Shown here: piece after piece, positions 39,346 to 51,799 of the stretch
Position numbering within the stretch: position 1 is the first letter of the stretch
How the letters are laid out: each line of letters starts with the position of its first letter
Position numbers and translations under genes: made by a program
The notes under the pieces: model-generated
What the model was told of the DNA's origin: nothing
Database searches by the model: none
The model's input: the letters and a program-made list of their open reading frames with translations, nothing else
NCBI RefSeq assembly: GCF_030463535.1
Contig: NC_132878.1
Location: 90,381,507 to 90,445,506, forward strand
Length of the DNA: 64,000 bases
Reading direction: 5' to 3'
Source of the DNA: Salminus brasiliensis
Lineage: Eukaryota; Chordata; Actinopteri; Characiformes; Bryconidae

Positions 39346-41845
39346 AGCATGGTGCTAATAGGTTCATGTTTATCTGAGCTGTGTAAATGTACTGCTCCAG
39401 TAATTTCCCTCAGTGCAGTTTACAGGAAGGGACACATTAGTTGCTATTACATATAAACCCAATGGACCAATCAACCAATTCTATTTCCTGTATGTCTGTT
39501 TCCTTTAATGAGAAGAGAGCAGACAGGATCTATAGATATTCATTCCAGTCCTGCACATCACCCGATTTTCAGATTTTACTAATGAGCTCTCCTCAGTGAA
39601 GGAGACCACCATTCTGCTGCTTAACAAAGAAGTGAAGCAAATTAGAGAAATTAGTATTGTGGTGCATGGGTGGAAATAAGACTTGTGAACAATGCAGCAG
39701 CCGATGGATCCAGATTAGTGCAGATACTCCGACCCTCGGCTACCCGGCTCCCGTCAGTAAGGATTAGGCTTTAGATTAAGGCACTAATTTAAATCACCAT
39801 TAAAAAATCCTTCTTTTGAAATTTTCTGTTACTATGAAGAGAAAAGTTGTCACAACATGATATATAGAAATTGTTGGCCAAAAATATGTTGGGCCATCAG
39901 CTGTAGCCTTCTTCCCATTGAGCTTAAAATCTAATGTTCAATGAATGAGCTGTACTGTACATTTTCATTCATCTTTGAGTTAAATGAACTGGTAATAATG
40001 AATTATCCAATTATTAATTGGAAAATGAATAGTAATTGGTCCATGAGAGCCTAAAACATATTAAAATGAAATAAAAATACCAACATATTCCAGTAACCTG
40101 AGTCAGCTGTGCTGTTTCAGTAACTTACAGTGGGTTTGTGGTGCAATACAATATTCTAAAGTAAACCTTGGGTTCTCCTGGTTCTCCTTGCACATTTTGT
40201 GTGTCCTCACTCCCCTTCACTCACCGTCAGGGTGTAGTCATTCCCACAAGGCCACATTTCCTTAAGTATTCAGTTATATTTTACTGAATGGTTGATTGCT
40301 TGGTTTCAGTGTGAAAAGCTGTGAGAGCAAGTTTATCATTTTTCTGTGCTACAGAGTGTGATTATATGCTGGCTGAGTACAACAGTGTTCAGTCTTGTAT
40401 TACCACAGGATTATACCATAGGGTTGGGCAGTATAACGGTAATATTGTATACTGCTGTATTTACTGTGTCTGATCTGTCAATCTTCTGCTCTGTTGCTCA
40501 ATAATCCAGGGGTCCATAGAAACAGGGCATTGTGGTAAACTGAGATGTTGGTGCTATTATTGCTAATTGCACACATTTGTAGATGGTGGAGTTGATGGAT
40601 GCCAGTTTTTCAAGGTGCTCTCGTGTCTGTGTTATCTTCTGGCTCTCTCCATTTAGTTAAGCTGTTATCGTCAGACTTGCCAGAGTCGCAAGCCACATTC
40701 TGCTAATGTCACATTCTCTGTTATCTATAAATGAGAGAATTCATTCCATCTCTTTACTGTTTTCTAAATAAAATGACTGCTGACCTGTCCAGCCTGACAC
40801 TGATAGAAGATTATCTATTAGGCTCTTCTGCTGCCCACTTCAGACCAGCGGCTGACCTCCAGCTACTGCTACCTGCCTCAGACTAGTTGCCCACTTTCCA
40901 TTTTGAACTACATTGACGTTGAAATGGACTCAAAATATTAATCTACTAATTGCTGCTATTATTATTATTATTATTATTATTATATCATAATTACTTTTAT
41001 TATTGTATTAACATCACTACTATGACATTATCAGTACACCAAACATAAGAAGAAAAATAACTACTTTTTTATAGTTTGTGTAAAGAGCATAGAGAGAATA
41101 GAGAGGCTAATTTTAATGGTTATTATCTTGTAAATAGGATTTACAGCAGCCTTTGTAAAAGTAAAAGTAAAGCTCAAATAAATTGGGTTGCCAGATTTGG
41201 GCATGGTGCTGCTTTCCTTGTTTCCACTCTAAAACTGTACAAATTTAAATAACATCCCGTTATATAGGATATTATAAGCTATAATTATTATAGCATATTG
41301 TAGAATATAATCTATAATATATTTTTAACAGTGTAAATAATATAAACTACACATCAGAAGTTTTAACATGTTCTATACAATATTTCAAGTGTGTTTAACT
41401 TTTGAATTTACTGTGTCTATCTGAAGCATTTTGTTTCCATCATTCCCTTTTCAATATATCATTACTGACGTTGCTTTTTCTGTGTTCTTTAATCCTATGA
41501 TGTTACAATCATTTAAACCTGTGAAGAAAAATGGGTTTTATACTATTGAACAAGTAAGAAAGTGAGAACAGAACAGAACAGAATTGTTTGTGAATAATTA
41601 TTTATTATAATATTTTAATATCTTAGTTTTTATTGATCCTCTATAAGATACTAGAACAGCTGTGTTTTATTAAGGAATATTTATTATTATTGTACCATCT
41701 TATAATAAAATCTTTCTGATAAATGATCAGCTCTTTAGTTTTACACACTCTGGGTCAGTTCTGAGATCTTACACCTGGACTAATCTGAGATTCATCTTCA
41801 GAGCTCAGACTCAGGTAGAGAGATGGTAAATATCTAGTTTTTACT
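39346..41845. other. unit B non-coding spacer
   Basis: Contains the 0.8-kb segment that unit A lost and a (TTA)n run near 40958-40982. No gene seen. Confidence 0.6.
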
Positions 41846-43110
41846 TTAGGAGGAAAAAAGAAACTGGCTTTCCTCGACACAATGGAGCAGCAGCTCTACT
41901 CTGAGCCTCTCCGAGATAACAGAAGACTGAGCGAGAGACCACCATGGCCTCAGATCTGGAGGTGCTGATTCTTATACTGACCACTGCAAACTGCTCAAGT
42001 GCTGCTGGAGGCCTTCACACGCGGAAGCCAGCAGGACAATGTCATCTGCAAACAGCAGAAACAAGCCCCCGGCCCCCCGCCTGAAGCCATCCTGCCCATG
42101 CCTTCGCATTGCTATCCTGTCCGTGAATATCACAAACAGGAAGTGAGAGAAGGCACAGCTCTGATGGAGTCCAACAACAACACTGAACAAGCTTCAGTGC
42201 TGAGAATACGGACACAGCTCTCACGCCGAGAGTACAGGGACTGCACGACTCGCATCAGCACCTGTCGCACCCCCGATACCCCAGGAGCACTTCCTACAAG
42301 ATGTCTTGGGGAACACAGTCGTAAGCCTTCTTCTCCACAAAACACATGTAGACTGGAGTGATGTACTCCCATGTCCCCTCAACAATCTCAGAGAGAGTGA
42401 GGAGCTGGTCCAACGTTCTACAGCCAGGACAGAATCCGCATTACTCCACCTGAATCTGAGGGTTAACTATCAGGTGCATTCTCCTTTGCACTATACTGGA
42501 CTAAACTTTCCAGGGAGGCTGAGATATGTGATGCATCAATAATTTGCATGCACTCTCCAGTCCCCTTTCTTAAAAATGGGGACCACCACCCTGGTTAGCC
42601 AGTCCAGAAGCACTGCGCCCGAGGTCCATGCAACACTAGAAAGTGTCTCGAACAAGACAGCCCCCAATGTCTAGAGCCTTTAGCAACTCTGGGCAAATCC
42701 CATCTTCTCTTGATTTGCCACTGTGGTGCTTTCCAACTACCTCAGTAACCTCAGCCATAAAAGATGGATGATGCCCCAGTAGCCTCCAGCCCTGCCTCTT
42801 GAACAGAAGCCATGTTCCTCGGGTTTAGGAGTTCCTCAAAGTGTTCTATCCAGCACCCAACAATACCCTCAGCTGAGTTCAGAGCTTCAGCACCCTTACT
42901 GAGCACAGTTTGGACAGTGTCGCTCCTTCCCCTTCTGAGTTGTCGGAGTGCTTTCCAGAACCTCCTTGTGGCTGCACTGAAGTCTTTCTCCATGGCCTCT
43001 CCAAACTACTCTGCAAGAGCTGTTACCTTTTTTGCCTGCTGCCTCAATGGAATCGAGAGTACCCAGAGCCTTCCTCCACTTGACAGCCTCCCTGATTACA
43101 GGTTGCCACC
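41846..43110 (-). pseudogene. LINE reverse-transcriptase fragment, unit B
   Basis: Same fragment as in unit A with the FADDI box and EHFEELLNP linker. Broken in several frames. Confidence 0.8.
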
Positions 43111-43125
43111 AAAAGAAGCTCCAAC

Positions 43126-43370
43126 AAGTCAAGTCAAATTTGGTTATACTGCTTTTGAGAACCTGATGTTGTTGCAAAGCAGCTTTACATAAATATGGAA
43201 AAAATAGATCAAATTAATAAATCAATAAATAAAAACAAATAAAATTGTAACCCCAAGTGAGCAAGCCAAAGGCGACAGTGGCAAGGAAAAACTCCCTCAG
43301 AGCTGGAGGAAGAAACCTTGGGAGGAACCAAGACTCACTTTGGGGGACCCATCCTCCTCTGATCAAAAAA
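43126..43370 (-). mobile_element. L2-type LINE 3' tail, unit B
   Basis: Same insertion as in unit A, at the same place in the unit. Confidence 0.78.
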
Positions 43371-43574
43371 AAAAACTATAAATTACTAAAAATGGTGTAA
43401 AGGTGTGAATGTAAATGTAAATGTAAGTCACCCAAGAGACACTATGAGTGAACCAAGGTACAATCTCTGGGTTTTGAACATGGTGTTTCCTATCATGGAC
43501 AAATTGTGTGCACTCCAAACCCAAACCTTAGAGGTGGTGGGTCCAGATAGTCGCCCCAAGTTATTTGTTCAGGC

Positions 43575-45832
43575 TCAGGCCGACTGGGGTAACCTCAGTT
43601 TGAGTAATGTCAGTTTGAATAATCTGAAGGGGAGCCTACGTCTCCAGGTTTCCTGCATCACTGTGGACTGTGGGAGCACAGGCTCTGCTTCCACCACCAG
43701 CCCATGGAGCAGGATTTTTCCTTCAGAATGGAATCCACCCAGTATGTTATCATTACCGGGAGCCATGAAAGACATCTACAGGGGGTAAACTGCATTCGTC
43801 TTTTTTGGGATCTGTTGGAAGGACAAAAGGACAAAGACTGATCAGACATTTCTGCCCAATATTAAAGTGATTATACAGTAAAAAATCTGGATCACTCAGA
43901 AATCGACTCACATACCTTAAACTTGGGGAATTTCAGCCTCACTGTGGGCTGTGGGAGAACAGCTTCATCCTCAACCACCGGCCCACAGAGCAAGATGTCC
44001 GAAATCCCATCCTCACAGCTTTGTTTAGAACTGGAAGAAGCAGGAGCTTCTGTAGAGGCAGCACTGGAGGAGTTGTCCACCTTAGAGTTCACTGTGAAGA
44101 ACCTCTTCATCCTCCCTCGAAGTGACTGGGAGGTTCTGAGGAACGGTGCTACAAGGTAAGCTTTAGCTGCCCTTTTAATTGCAGCACAAAGTGGACTGCA
44201 GCTGAAGCAGCCACACTCCTCCCCCACTGCCTCTACGCTTCGGGAAGTGAGACTTGCCCCAGCTCTACTGCTGTTGTCTTCCTGAGGTGAACTGATGTCC
44301 TGATGAGAAGTGCTTACCCCATCCTGTTCATCAATGACTTCCACAGTGAACCTGCCTATAACTCTGGGGACATAAGCAATAAGAAAAGGTCCTTAGTGTT
44401 AGTGAACTAATGCTGTCCGTTACCTATTTACAGAACAGCTCTGCACTCTGAGTAACCTTTATCAGTGCATACTATGTACAGTACACCAAGTGTGTCTCCT
44501 TAGTTCCAGTGTTTTCAGAGCTGAGATACAACGCATGGAACAAATGAAGCACTTAATAAATGAATTCATAAGTAATATATATTCATAATAAAAAAAATAA
44601 AAAAAAACATACCGTATTTTCTTCAACCGCTTAATGGTGTTCTGCTCATCAGCGTCAGTTTTGGAGGAGAAACCATCTACCTTAGGGTGTTTCTCAGGCG
44701 TCCCAAACAGATTTTCCTGTGGAGCGCTTTTACCCTCAGCTACAGACGGGCCTGCGGCCTCACCCGTTTCACTGTTGATGACAATAAAAGAAACAAATTA
44801 TAAATCAAACAGCTCAAAAAATCTGGGGGGTGGAGGGGGGGTCACAAAGCAGGATTCTTAGTTCAGCCAGAAAAGCCCAGATCCCAGCCTGTCCAATAGA
44901 AGAAGACCTGAGGGACATTCCTATCCTCACCATTGGGCTAAAGTTATCTGGCTAGCTGAGAAATGCCTCTTTGTGAAACAACCCCTGCAGATCTTTCTAA
45001 TGCAACGGTTTGCTTACCATTCTTGACGAGACTGCAGCCATGGGTGCTTTTCCACATCTGTCACAGACGGGCGAGTGGAAGGGTCGTACTGCAGCATGTA
45101 GGAAATTAAGGACCGACAGGGCTCCTCCACTGTGATCCCAACTGGATACTGCAGGGCTTTACGCTGGACCCGTAGCAGTTTATGCGCACGCTTTTCTTTA
45201 AAGGGCACGGACCCGGTAACCATTACGTAAAGAACCACTCCCAGGCTCCACACATCACTTTTCTTTGGATCATAAGGCTGACGCCTAATCACCTCTGGTG
45301 CAGCGTAGAAACGAGTGCAGCAATATGTCTCACTCATTTCTGGGAAGCCTTTTGAAAAGCGTGAAAGACCAAAGTCTGCTAGCTTGACTTGATAATCAGC
45401 TGTCAGCAGAACATTTGTACATTTGAGGTCTCGATGCACAATGTCCTGCTTGTGCAGGTAGACCACAGCACTGACAAGCTGGGAGAACCAGGTTTTGGCC
45501 AGGCCAGTGGGGATGTGGTGGCGCAGCTTGATCTCCCGATTGAGATCTGTTATAGCAGCTTCCATCACGATACAGACCTGTCCGTTATTCATCTTAAGAA
45601 TGTTGTGCACCTCAACAATGTGAGGGTGCTTCACTTTTTTCAGAATGGCGAGTTCCCGGGGCAGAAATTTCTGAACTAAAGTACTTGACCCCCTCCTGCT
45701 GTCTATTATTTTAATAGCCACCTGGTTGGGGTGCTTTTCAGAGGTGGCCAGTTTAACCTGGCCAAAATTCCCTTCACCTATCTTGCGCAGCACCGTGTAG
45801 CCCATTCGTCTCAGGACTGTCTCAGTGGCCAT
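43575..45832 (-). CDS. TSSK6-like serine/threonine kinase, copy B
   Basis: Exons (minus strand): 45832-45018, 44771-44613, 44363-43916, 43775-43575; 540 residues. Kinase motifs as in copy A. The activation loop reads YCCTRFYAAPE, closer to usual kinases. Exon 2 lacks 18 bp and exon 3 lacks 15 bp relative to the other copies. Both losses preserve the frame and lie between short direct repeats (ACCATCTACC and GCCTC). Other differences include Q37, T95, N98 and R184. The 15-bp loss removes QKSRR near the end of exon 3. No premature stop in any exon. Confidence 0.85.
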
Positions 45833-46037
45833 TTTATCCCTGTGGATTAAAAGAGAAGCTGAAAGTTAGAAAGTTTTGAAAGAAAATCAGATGTAGAACC
45901 TGTTTCTGGTTCTAGATAAGATGGCTCTAGATAATCGTGTTAACCAAATGACATCACTGTCATTTAGACCGTAGAAATCAAGTGTCTCGAGAGCTGCTGA
46001 ATCCTTGACTGAGCCAATGAGGGAGAGAACACCCCTT

Positions 46038-46129
46038 TTTATAGGGTTCCGTGATGTCATCGGTATGACATCACAATGGAGAGGTGAGCTGGGGTCAGTG
46101 AGGTCAGTTTCTTCATTGGCTGTACAGGA
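46038..46129 (-). promoter_or_regulatory. kinase copy B core promoter
   Basis: Same elements as copy A: TATAAA at 46043-46038, CRE-like palindrome 46074-46051, DR3-like half-sites and CCAAT further upstream. One extra T lies beside the TATA box relative to copy A. Confidence 0.7.
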
Positions 46130-46135
46130 CTGTAT

Positions 46136-46137
<2 letters not shown>

Positions 46138-46173
<36 letters not shown>
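46138..46173. repeat. (AC)18 upstream of kinase copy B
   Basis: Pure AC run of 36 bp at the same relative position as in copy A. Confidence 0.97.
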
Positions 46174-46175
<2 letters not shown>

Positions 46176-46559
46176 TGCTGTGAAAATGTGTCAAAATAAA
46201 AGTCACACAAACAAAACAGAAATACAAAATTCTTTCAAACTAAAAGCTAAAATTACTGCTTCACATTTGTGTGCCCTTTTTTGTGCTAATCTGAAAAATG
46301 ATCTGGTCCGAAACAGTTTTTTGTGATGCGTTACACCACTACCTCTGACAGAGACCCAGCTTTTTGACACTGGGCTCTACCTTTAACTCCAAAATACTTT
46401 GACAGTCTTCAGATTTAGTAATAACATGCACGTTATGCTGATGCATTTTTTGAAAGAAAGGCAGGGGTGCCAATATTTTTGGTCATGTCTTTATCTAGTG
46501 AAAAGAAGTACATTGTGTAGTGAAGTCAAGTGATAACTTAGGTTTCCTGTTACTATGCA

Positions 46560-46760
46560 ATGGGCAGTGGTGGCTCAGCATTTAGAGCACAGGGCTATTG
46601 ATGGTGGGTTTGCGGGTTTGATACCATGGCTCAGCAAGCTGCCACTGTTGGGCCCTTGAGCAAGGCTTTTAACACTCTCAGTGCCCTGGATGGTGCAGCA
46701 AAGGCTCCTCGCTAGTGTGTGTGTGTTTTCACTGCATGGATGGGTTAAAGTCGGAGGCCA
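46560..46760 (+). mobile_element. tRNA-derived SINE, diverged
   Basis: GTGGCTCAGCATTTAGAGCA, GGGCTATTGATGGTGG and AAGCTGCCACTGTTGGGCCC match the SINE at 12372. Inserted between units B and C. Confidence 0.75.
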
Positions 46761-47039
46761 AATTCCATTTCTGTCCAACAAAAATGGAGAACATGGGTGT
46801 TTTTGCTTTTATTTAACAGTTGCTGCTTTGTGGTTCTAGATTACTCTGATTCCAGTTTACTAACCACTTCACCTCAGGTTCAGTTCTCACATCGTCTAAC
46901 CCCAGTGCATCATGTGGGGTTTTTTTTTTGGAGCCTCTGTGTTCCAGTCAGATCTGCTGGAATATAAAATATATTTGATCTGGTTTATCCTGTTATTGTA
47001 ATGTACACTGACAGACAGACAAAGGTTTGTTTAACATGC

Positions 47040-47420
47040 CAAGATCAATGGCGCCATGGGTCCTTTTGCCCGATGGGCATCGCACTACAGTCCGAACCTA
47101 GACCTTAAGGGTGGTGGGTCCATGTTGTCGTCCCATGTTATTTTTACAACCAGGCTGTGGGAGAACATTGCCGGGAGCCATTTTAAACATTTAGAAGTCG
47201 TAATCTGTTAGAAGGACAAAATGACATATGACCAAACATTTCTGACCAACATTTAAAGTGATTTACAGTATAAAATGTGAATCACTAAAAATCCTTACAC
47301 TTGGGTATTTTCAGGGTCGGTACTACAAAGCTTTAGTTCCTCTTTGCACTGTTATTTCTACCTGACCTGCTGTTGTTACTGTAGTCTCACTCTCCTGCCA
47401 CTGTGGCTCCTAGTAATAAT
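47040..47420 (-). pseudogene. decayed relic of a kinase-gene 3' part
   Basis: Aligns, with many changes, to the exon 3 to exon 4 region of the kinase units: AGGGTGGTGGGTCCA, GTCGTCCCATGTTATTT, TTGCCGGGAGCCAT, AATCTGTTAGAAGGACAAAA and CATTTAAAGTGATTTACAGT follow the same order as at 31600-32040. It then continues with a worn exon 3. Much more diverged than A, B and C are from each other, and not open. Confidence 0.75.
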
Positions 47421-47454
47421 ATTTGATCTATAGTCTTACTCCCTTATATCTCTA

Positions 47455-47797
47455 CACACGTGGAACAAAATGATGGTACCCCTTGGTTAATGAAAGAAAA
47501 CCCACAATGGTCACAGAAATAACTTGAATCTGACAAAAGTAATAATAAATAAAATGCTATGTAAATTAATCAATGAAAGTCAGACATTGCTTTTCAACCA
47601 TACTTCAACAGAATTATTTTAAAAAAATAAAATAAACTCATGCCTAAAACAGGCCTGGACAGAAATCATGGTACCCTTAACTTAATATTTTGTTGCACAA
47701 CATTTTGAGGCAATCATTGCAATCAAATGATTCCTGTACCTGTCAATGAGATATCTGCAGCTCTTAGCAGGCATTTTGGCCAACTCCTCATGAGCAG
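47455..47797 (+). mobile_element. Tc1-like element, left end
   Basis: Begins CACGTGGAACAAAATGATGG, then GTACCCCTTGGTTAATG. Typical Tc1 left arm, cut off at the start of unit C. Confidence 0.7.
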
Positions 47798-49194
47798 ATC
47801 ACCCGATTTTCTGATTTTACTAATGAGCTCTCCTCAGTGAAGGAGACCACCATTCTGCTGCTTAACAAAGAAGTGAAGCAATTTAGAGAAATTAGTATTG
47901 TGGTGCATGGGTGGAAATAAGACTTGTGAACAATGCAGCAGCCGATGGATCCAGATTAGTGCAGATACTCCGACCCTCGGCTACCCGGCTCCCGTCAGTG
48001 AGGATTAGGCTTTAGATTAGGGCACTAATTTAAATCACCATTAAAAATCCTTCTTTTGAAATTTTCTGTTACTATGAAGAGAAAAGTTGTCACAACATGA
48101 TATGTAGAAATTGTTGGCCAAAAATATTTTGGGCCATCAGCTGTAGCCTTCTTCCCATTGAACTTAAAATCTTATGTTCAATGAATGAGCTGTACTGTTC
48201 TCAGTCATTTTCATTCATCTTTGAGTTAAATGAACTGGTAATAATTAATAATCCAATTATTAATTGGAAAATGAATAGTAATTGGTCCATGAGAGCCTAA
48301 AACATATTAAAATGAAATAAAAATACCAACATATGAGTCAGCTGTGCTGTTTCTGTAACGTACAGTGGGTTTGTGGTGCAATACAATATTCTAAAGTAAA
48401 CCTTGGGTTCTCCTGGTTCTCCTTGCACATTTTGTGTGTCCTCACTCCCCTTCACTCACCGTCAGGGTGTAGTCATTCCCACAAGGCCACATTTCCTTAG
48501 GTATTCAGTTATATTTTACTGAATGGTTGATTGCTTGGTTTCAGTGTGAAAAGCTGTGAGGGCAAGTTTATCATTTTTCTGTGCTACAGAGTGTGATTAT
48601 ATGCTGGCTGAGTACAACAGTGTTCAGTCTTGTATTACCACAGGGTTATACCATAGGGTTGGGCAGTATAACAGTAATATTGTATACTGCTGTATTTACT
48701 GTGTCTGATCTGACAATCTTCTGCTCTGTTTCTCAATAATCCAGAGGTTTATAGACACAGGGCATTGTGGTAATCTGAGATGTTGGTGCCATTATTGCTA
48801 ATTGCAAACATTTGTAGATGGTGGAGTTGATGGATGCCAGTTTTTCAAGGTGCTCTCGTGTCTGTGTTATCTTCTGGCTCTCTCCATTTAGTTAAGCTGT
48901 TATCGTCAGACTTGCCAGAGTCGCAAGCCACATTCTGCTAATGTCACATTCTCTGTTATCTATAAATGAGAGAATTCATTCCATCTCTTTACTGTTTTCT
49001 AAATAAAATGACTGCTGACCTGTCCAGCCTGACACTGATAGAAGATTATCCGTTAGGCTCTTCTACCACCCACCTCAGACCAGCGGCTGACCCTCCAGCT
49101 ACCGCTACCTGCCTCAGACTAGTTGCCCACTTTCCATTTTGAACTACATTGAAGTTGAAATGTACTCAAACTATTAATCTACCAATTGCTGCTA

Positions 49195-49225
<31 letters not shown>

Positions 49226-50074
49226 TATTATATCATAATTACTTTTATTATTTTATTAACATCACTATTAAGACATTATGTGTACACCAAACATAACAAG
49301 AAAAATAACTACTTTTTTATAGTTTGTGTAAAGAGCATAGAGAGAATAGAGAGGCTAATTTTAATGGTTATTATCTTGTAAATAGGATTTACAGCAGCCT
49401 TTGTAAAAGTAAAAGTAAAGCTCAAATAAATTGGGTTGCCAGATTTGGGCATGGTGCTGCTTTCCTTGTTTCCACTCTAAAACTGTACAAATTCCCGTTA
49501 TATAGGATATTATAAGCTATAATTATTATAGCATATTGTAGAATATAATCTATAATATATTTTTAACAGTGTAAATAATATAAACTACACATCAGAAGTT
49601 TTAACATGTATATAATATTTCAAGTGGGTTTAACTTTTGAATTTACTGTGTCTATCTGTAGCATTTTGTTTCCATCATTCCCTTTTCAATATTTCATTAC
49701 TGACGTTGCTTTTTCTGTGTTCTTTAATCCTATGATGTTACAATCATTTAAACCTGTGAAGAAAAATGGGTTTTATACTATTGAACAAGTAAGAAAGTAA
49801 GAAACCAACAAACAGAATTGTTTGTGAATAATTATTTATTATAATATTTTACATTTTTATAGATCCTCTATAAGATACTAGAACAGCTGTGTTTTTATTT
49901 ATTATTATTGTATCATCTTATAATAAAATCTTTCTGATAAATGATCAGCTCTTTAGTTTTACACACTCTGGGTCAGTTGTGAGATCTTACACCTGGACTA
50001 ATCTGAGATTCATCTTCAGAGCTCAGACTCAGGTAGAGAGATGGTAAATATCTAGTTTTTACTCTAGGAGGAAA
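47798..50074. other. unit C non-coding spacer
   Basis: Matches 39558-41845 of unit B, with a (TTA)n run near 49193-49228. No gene seen. Confidence 0.6.
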
Positions 50075-51330
50075 AAAAGAAACTGGCTTTCCTCGACACA
50101 ATGGAGCAGCAGCTCTACTCTGAGCCTCTCAGAGATAACAGAAGACTGAGCGAGAGACCACCATGGCCTCAGATCTGGAGGTGCTGATTCTTATACTGAC
50201 CACTGCAAACTGCTCAAGTGCTGCTGGAGGCCTTCACACGCGGAAGCCAGCAGGACAATGTCATCTGCAAACAGCAGAAACAAGCCCCCGGCCCCCCGCC
50301 TGAAGCCATCCTGCCCATGCCTTCGCATTGCTATCCTGTCCATGAATATCACAAACAGGAAGTGAGAGAAGGCACAGCTCTGATGGAGTCCAACACCAAC
50401 ACTGAACAAGCCTCAGTGCTGAGAATACGGACACAGCTCTCACACCGAGAGTACAGGGACTGCACGACTCGCATCAGCACCTGTCGCACCCCCTAAACCC
50501 CAGGAGCACTTCCTACAAGATGTCTTGGGGAACACAGTCGTAAGCCTTCTTCTCCACAAAACACATGTAGACTGGAGTGATGTACTCCCATGTCCCCTCA
50601 ACAATCTCAGAGAGAGTGAGGAGCTGGTCCAACGTTCTACAGCCAGGACAGAATCCGCATTACTCCACCTGAATCTGAGGTTTAACTATCAGGTGCATTC
50701 TCCTTTGCACTATACTGGACTTTCCAGGGAGGCTGAGATATGTGATGCATCAATCATTTGCATGCACTCCTCAGTCCCCTTTCTTGAAAATGGGAACCAC
50801 CACCCTGGTTAGCCAGTCCAGAAGCACTGCTCCCGAGGTCCATGCAACACTAGAAAGTGTCTCGAACAAGACAGCCCCCCAATGTCTAGAGCCTTTAGCA
50901 ACTCTGGCCAAATCCCATCTACTCTTGATTTGCCACTGTGGTGCTTTCCAACTACCTCAGTAACCTCAGCCATAAAAGATGGATGATGCCCCAGTAGCCT
51001 CCAGCCCTGCCTCCTGGACAGAAGCCATGTTCCTCGGGTTTAGGAGTTCCTCAAAGTGTTCTATCCAGCACCCAACAATACCCTCAGCTGAGTTCAGAGC
51101 TTCAGCACCCTTACTGAGCACAGTTTGGACAGTGTCGCTCCTTCCCCTTCTGAGTTGTCGGAGTGCTTTCCAGAACCTCCTTGTGGCTGCACTGAAGTCT
51201 TTCTCCATGGCCTCTCCAAACTACTCTGCAATAGCTGTTACCTTTTTTGCCTGCTGCCTCAATGGAATCGAGAGTACCCAGAGCCTTCCTCCACTTGACA
51301 GCCTCCCTAATTACAGGTTGCCATCAAAAG
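50075..51330 (-). pseudogene. LINE reverse-transcriptase fragment, unit C
   Basis: Same fragment as in units A and B, with an additional small deletion near 50720. Broken. Confidence 0.8.
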
Positions 51331-51339
51331 AAGCACCAA

Positions 51340-51580
51340 CAAGTCAAGTCAAATTTGGTTATACTGCTTTTGATAACCTGATGTTGTTGCAAAGCAGCTT
51401 TACAGAAATATGGAAATAACAGATCAAATTAATAAATCAATAAATAAAAACAAATAAAATTGTAACCCCAAGTGAGCAAGCCAAAGGCGACAGTGGCAAG
51501 GAAAAACTCCCTCAGAGCTGCAGGAAGAAACCTTGGGAGGAACCAAGACTCACTTTGGGGGACCCATCCTCCTCTGATAA
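51340..51580 (-). mobile_element. L2-type LINE 3' tail, unit C
   Basis: Same insertion as in units A and B, so it predates the duplications. Confidence 0.78.
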
Positions 51581-51799
51581 AAAAAAAACTATAAATTACT
51601 AAAAATGGTGTAAAGTCAGGTGTAAAGGTGTGAATGTAAATGTAAATGTAAGTCACCCAAGAGACACTATGAGTGAACCAAGGTACAATCTCTGGGTTTT
51701 GAACATGGTGTTTCCTATCATGGACAAATTGTGTGCACTCCAAACCCAAACCTTAGAGGTGGTGGGTCCAGATAGTCGCCCCAAGTTATTTGTTCAGGC

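Larger units (their letters stand above)
38691..46417. repeat. tandem segmental duplication, unit B
   Basis: Same order and orientation as A and C. It starts at the AGGTCAACACC word, and homology to A and C stops after CAGATTTA at 46417, so the last 1.5 kb present in A and C is missing here. Confidence 0.92.

Noticed and set aside
38022..47797. Composite transposon carrying a kinase gene between Tc1 ends
   Set aside because: The Tc1 outer ends face inward, the wrong orientation for mobilising the segment between them.
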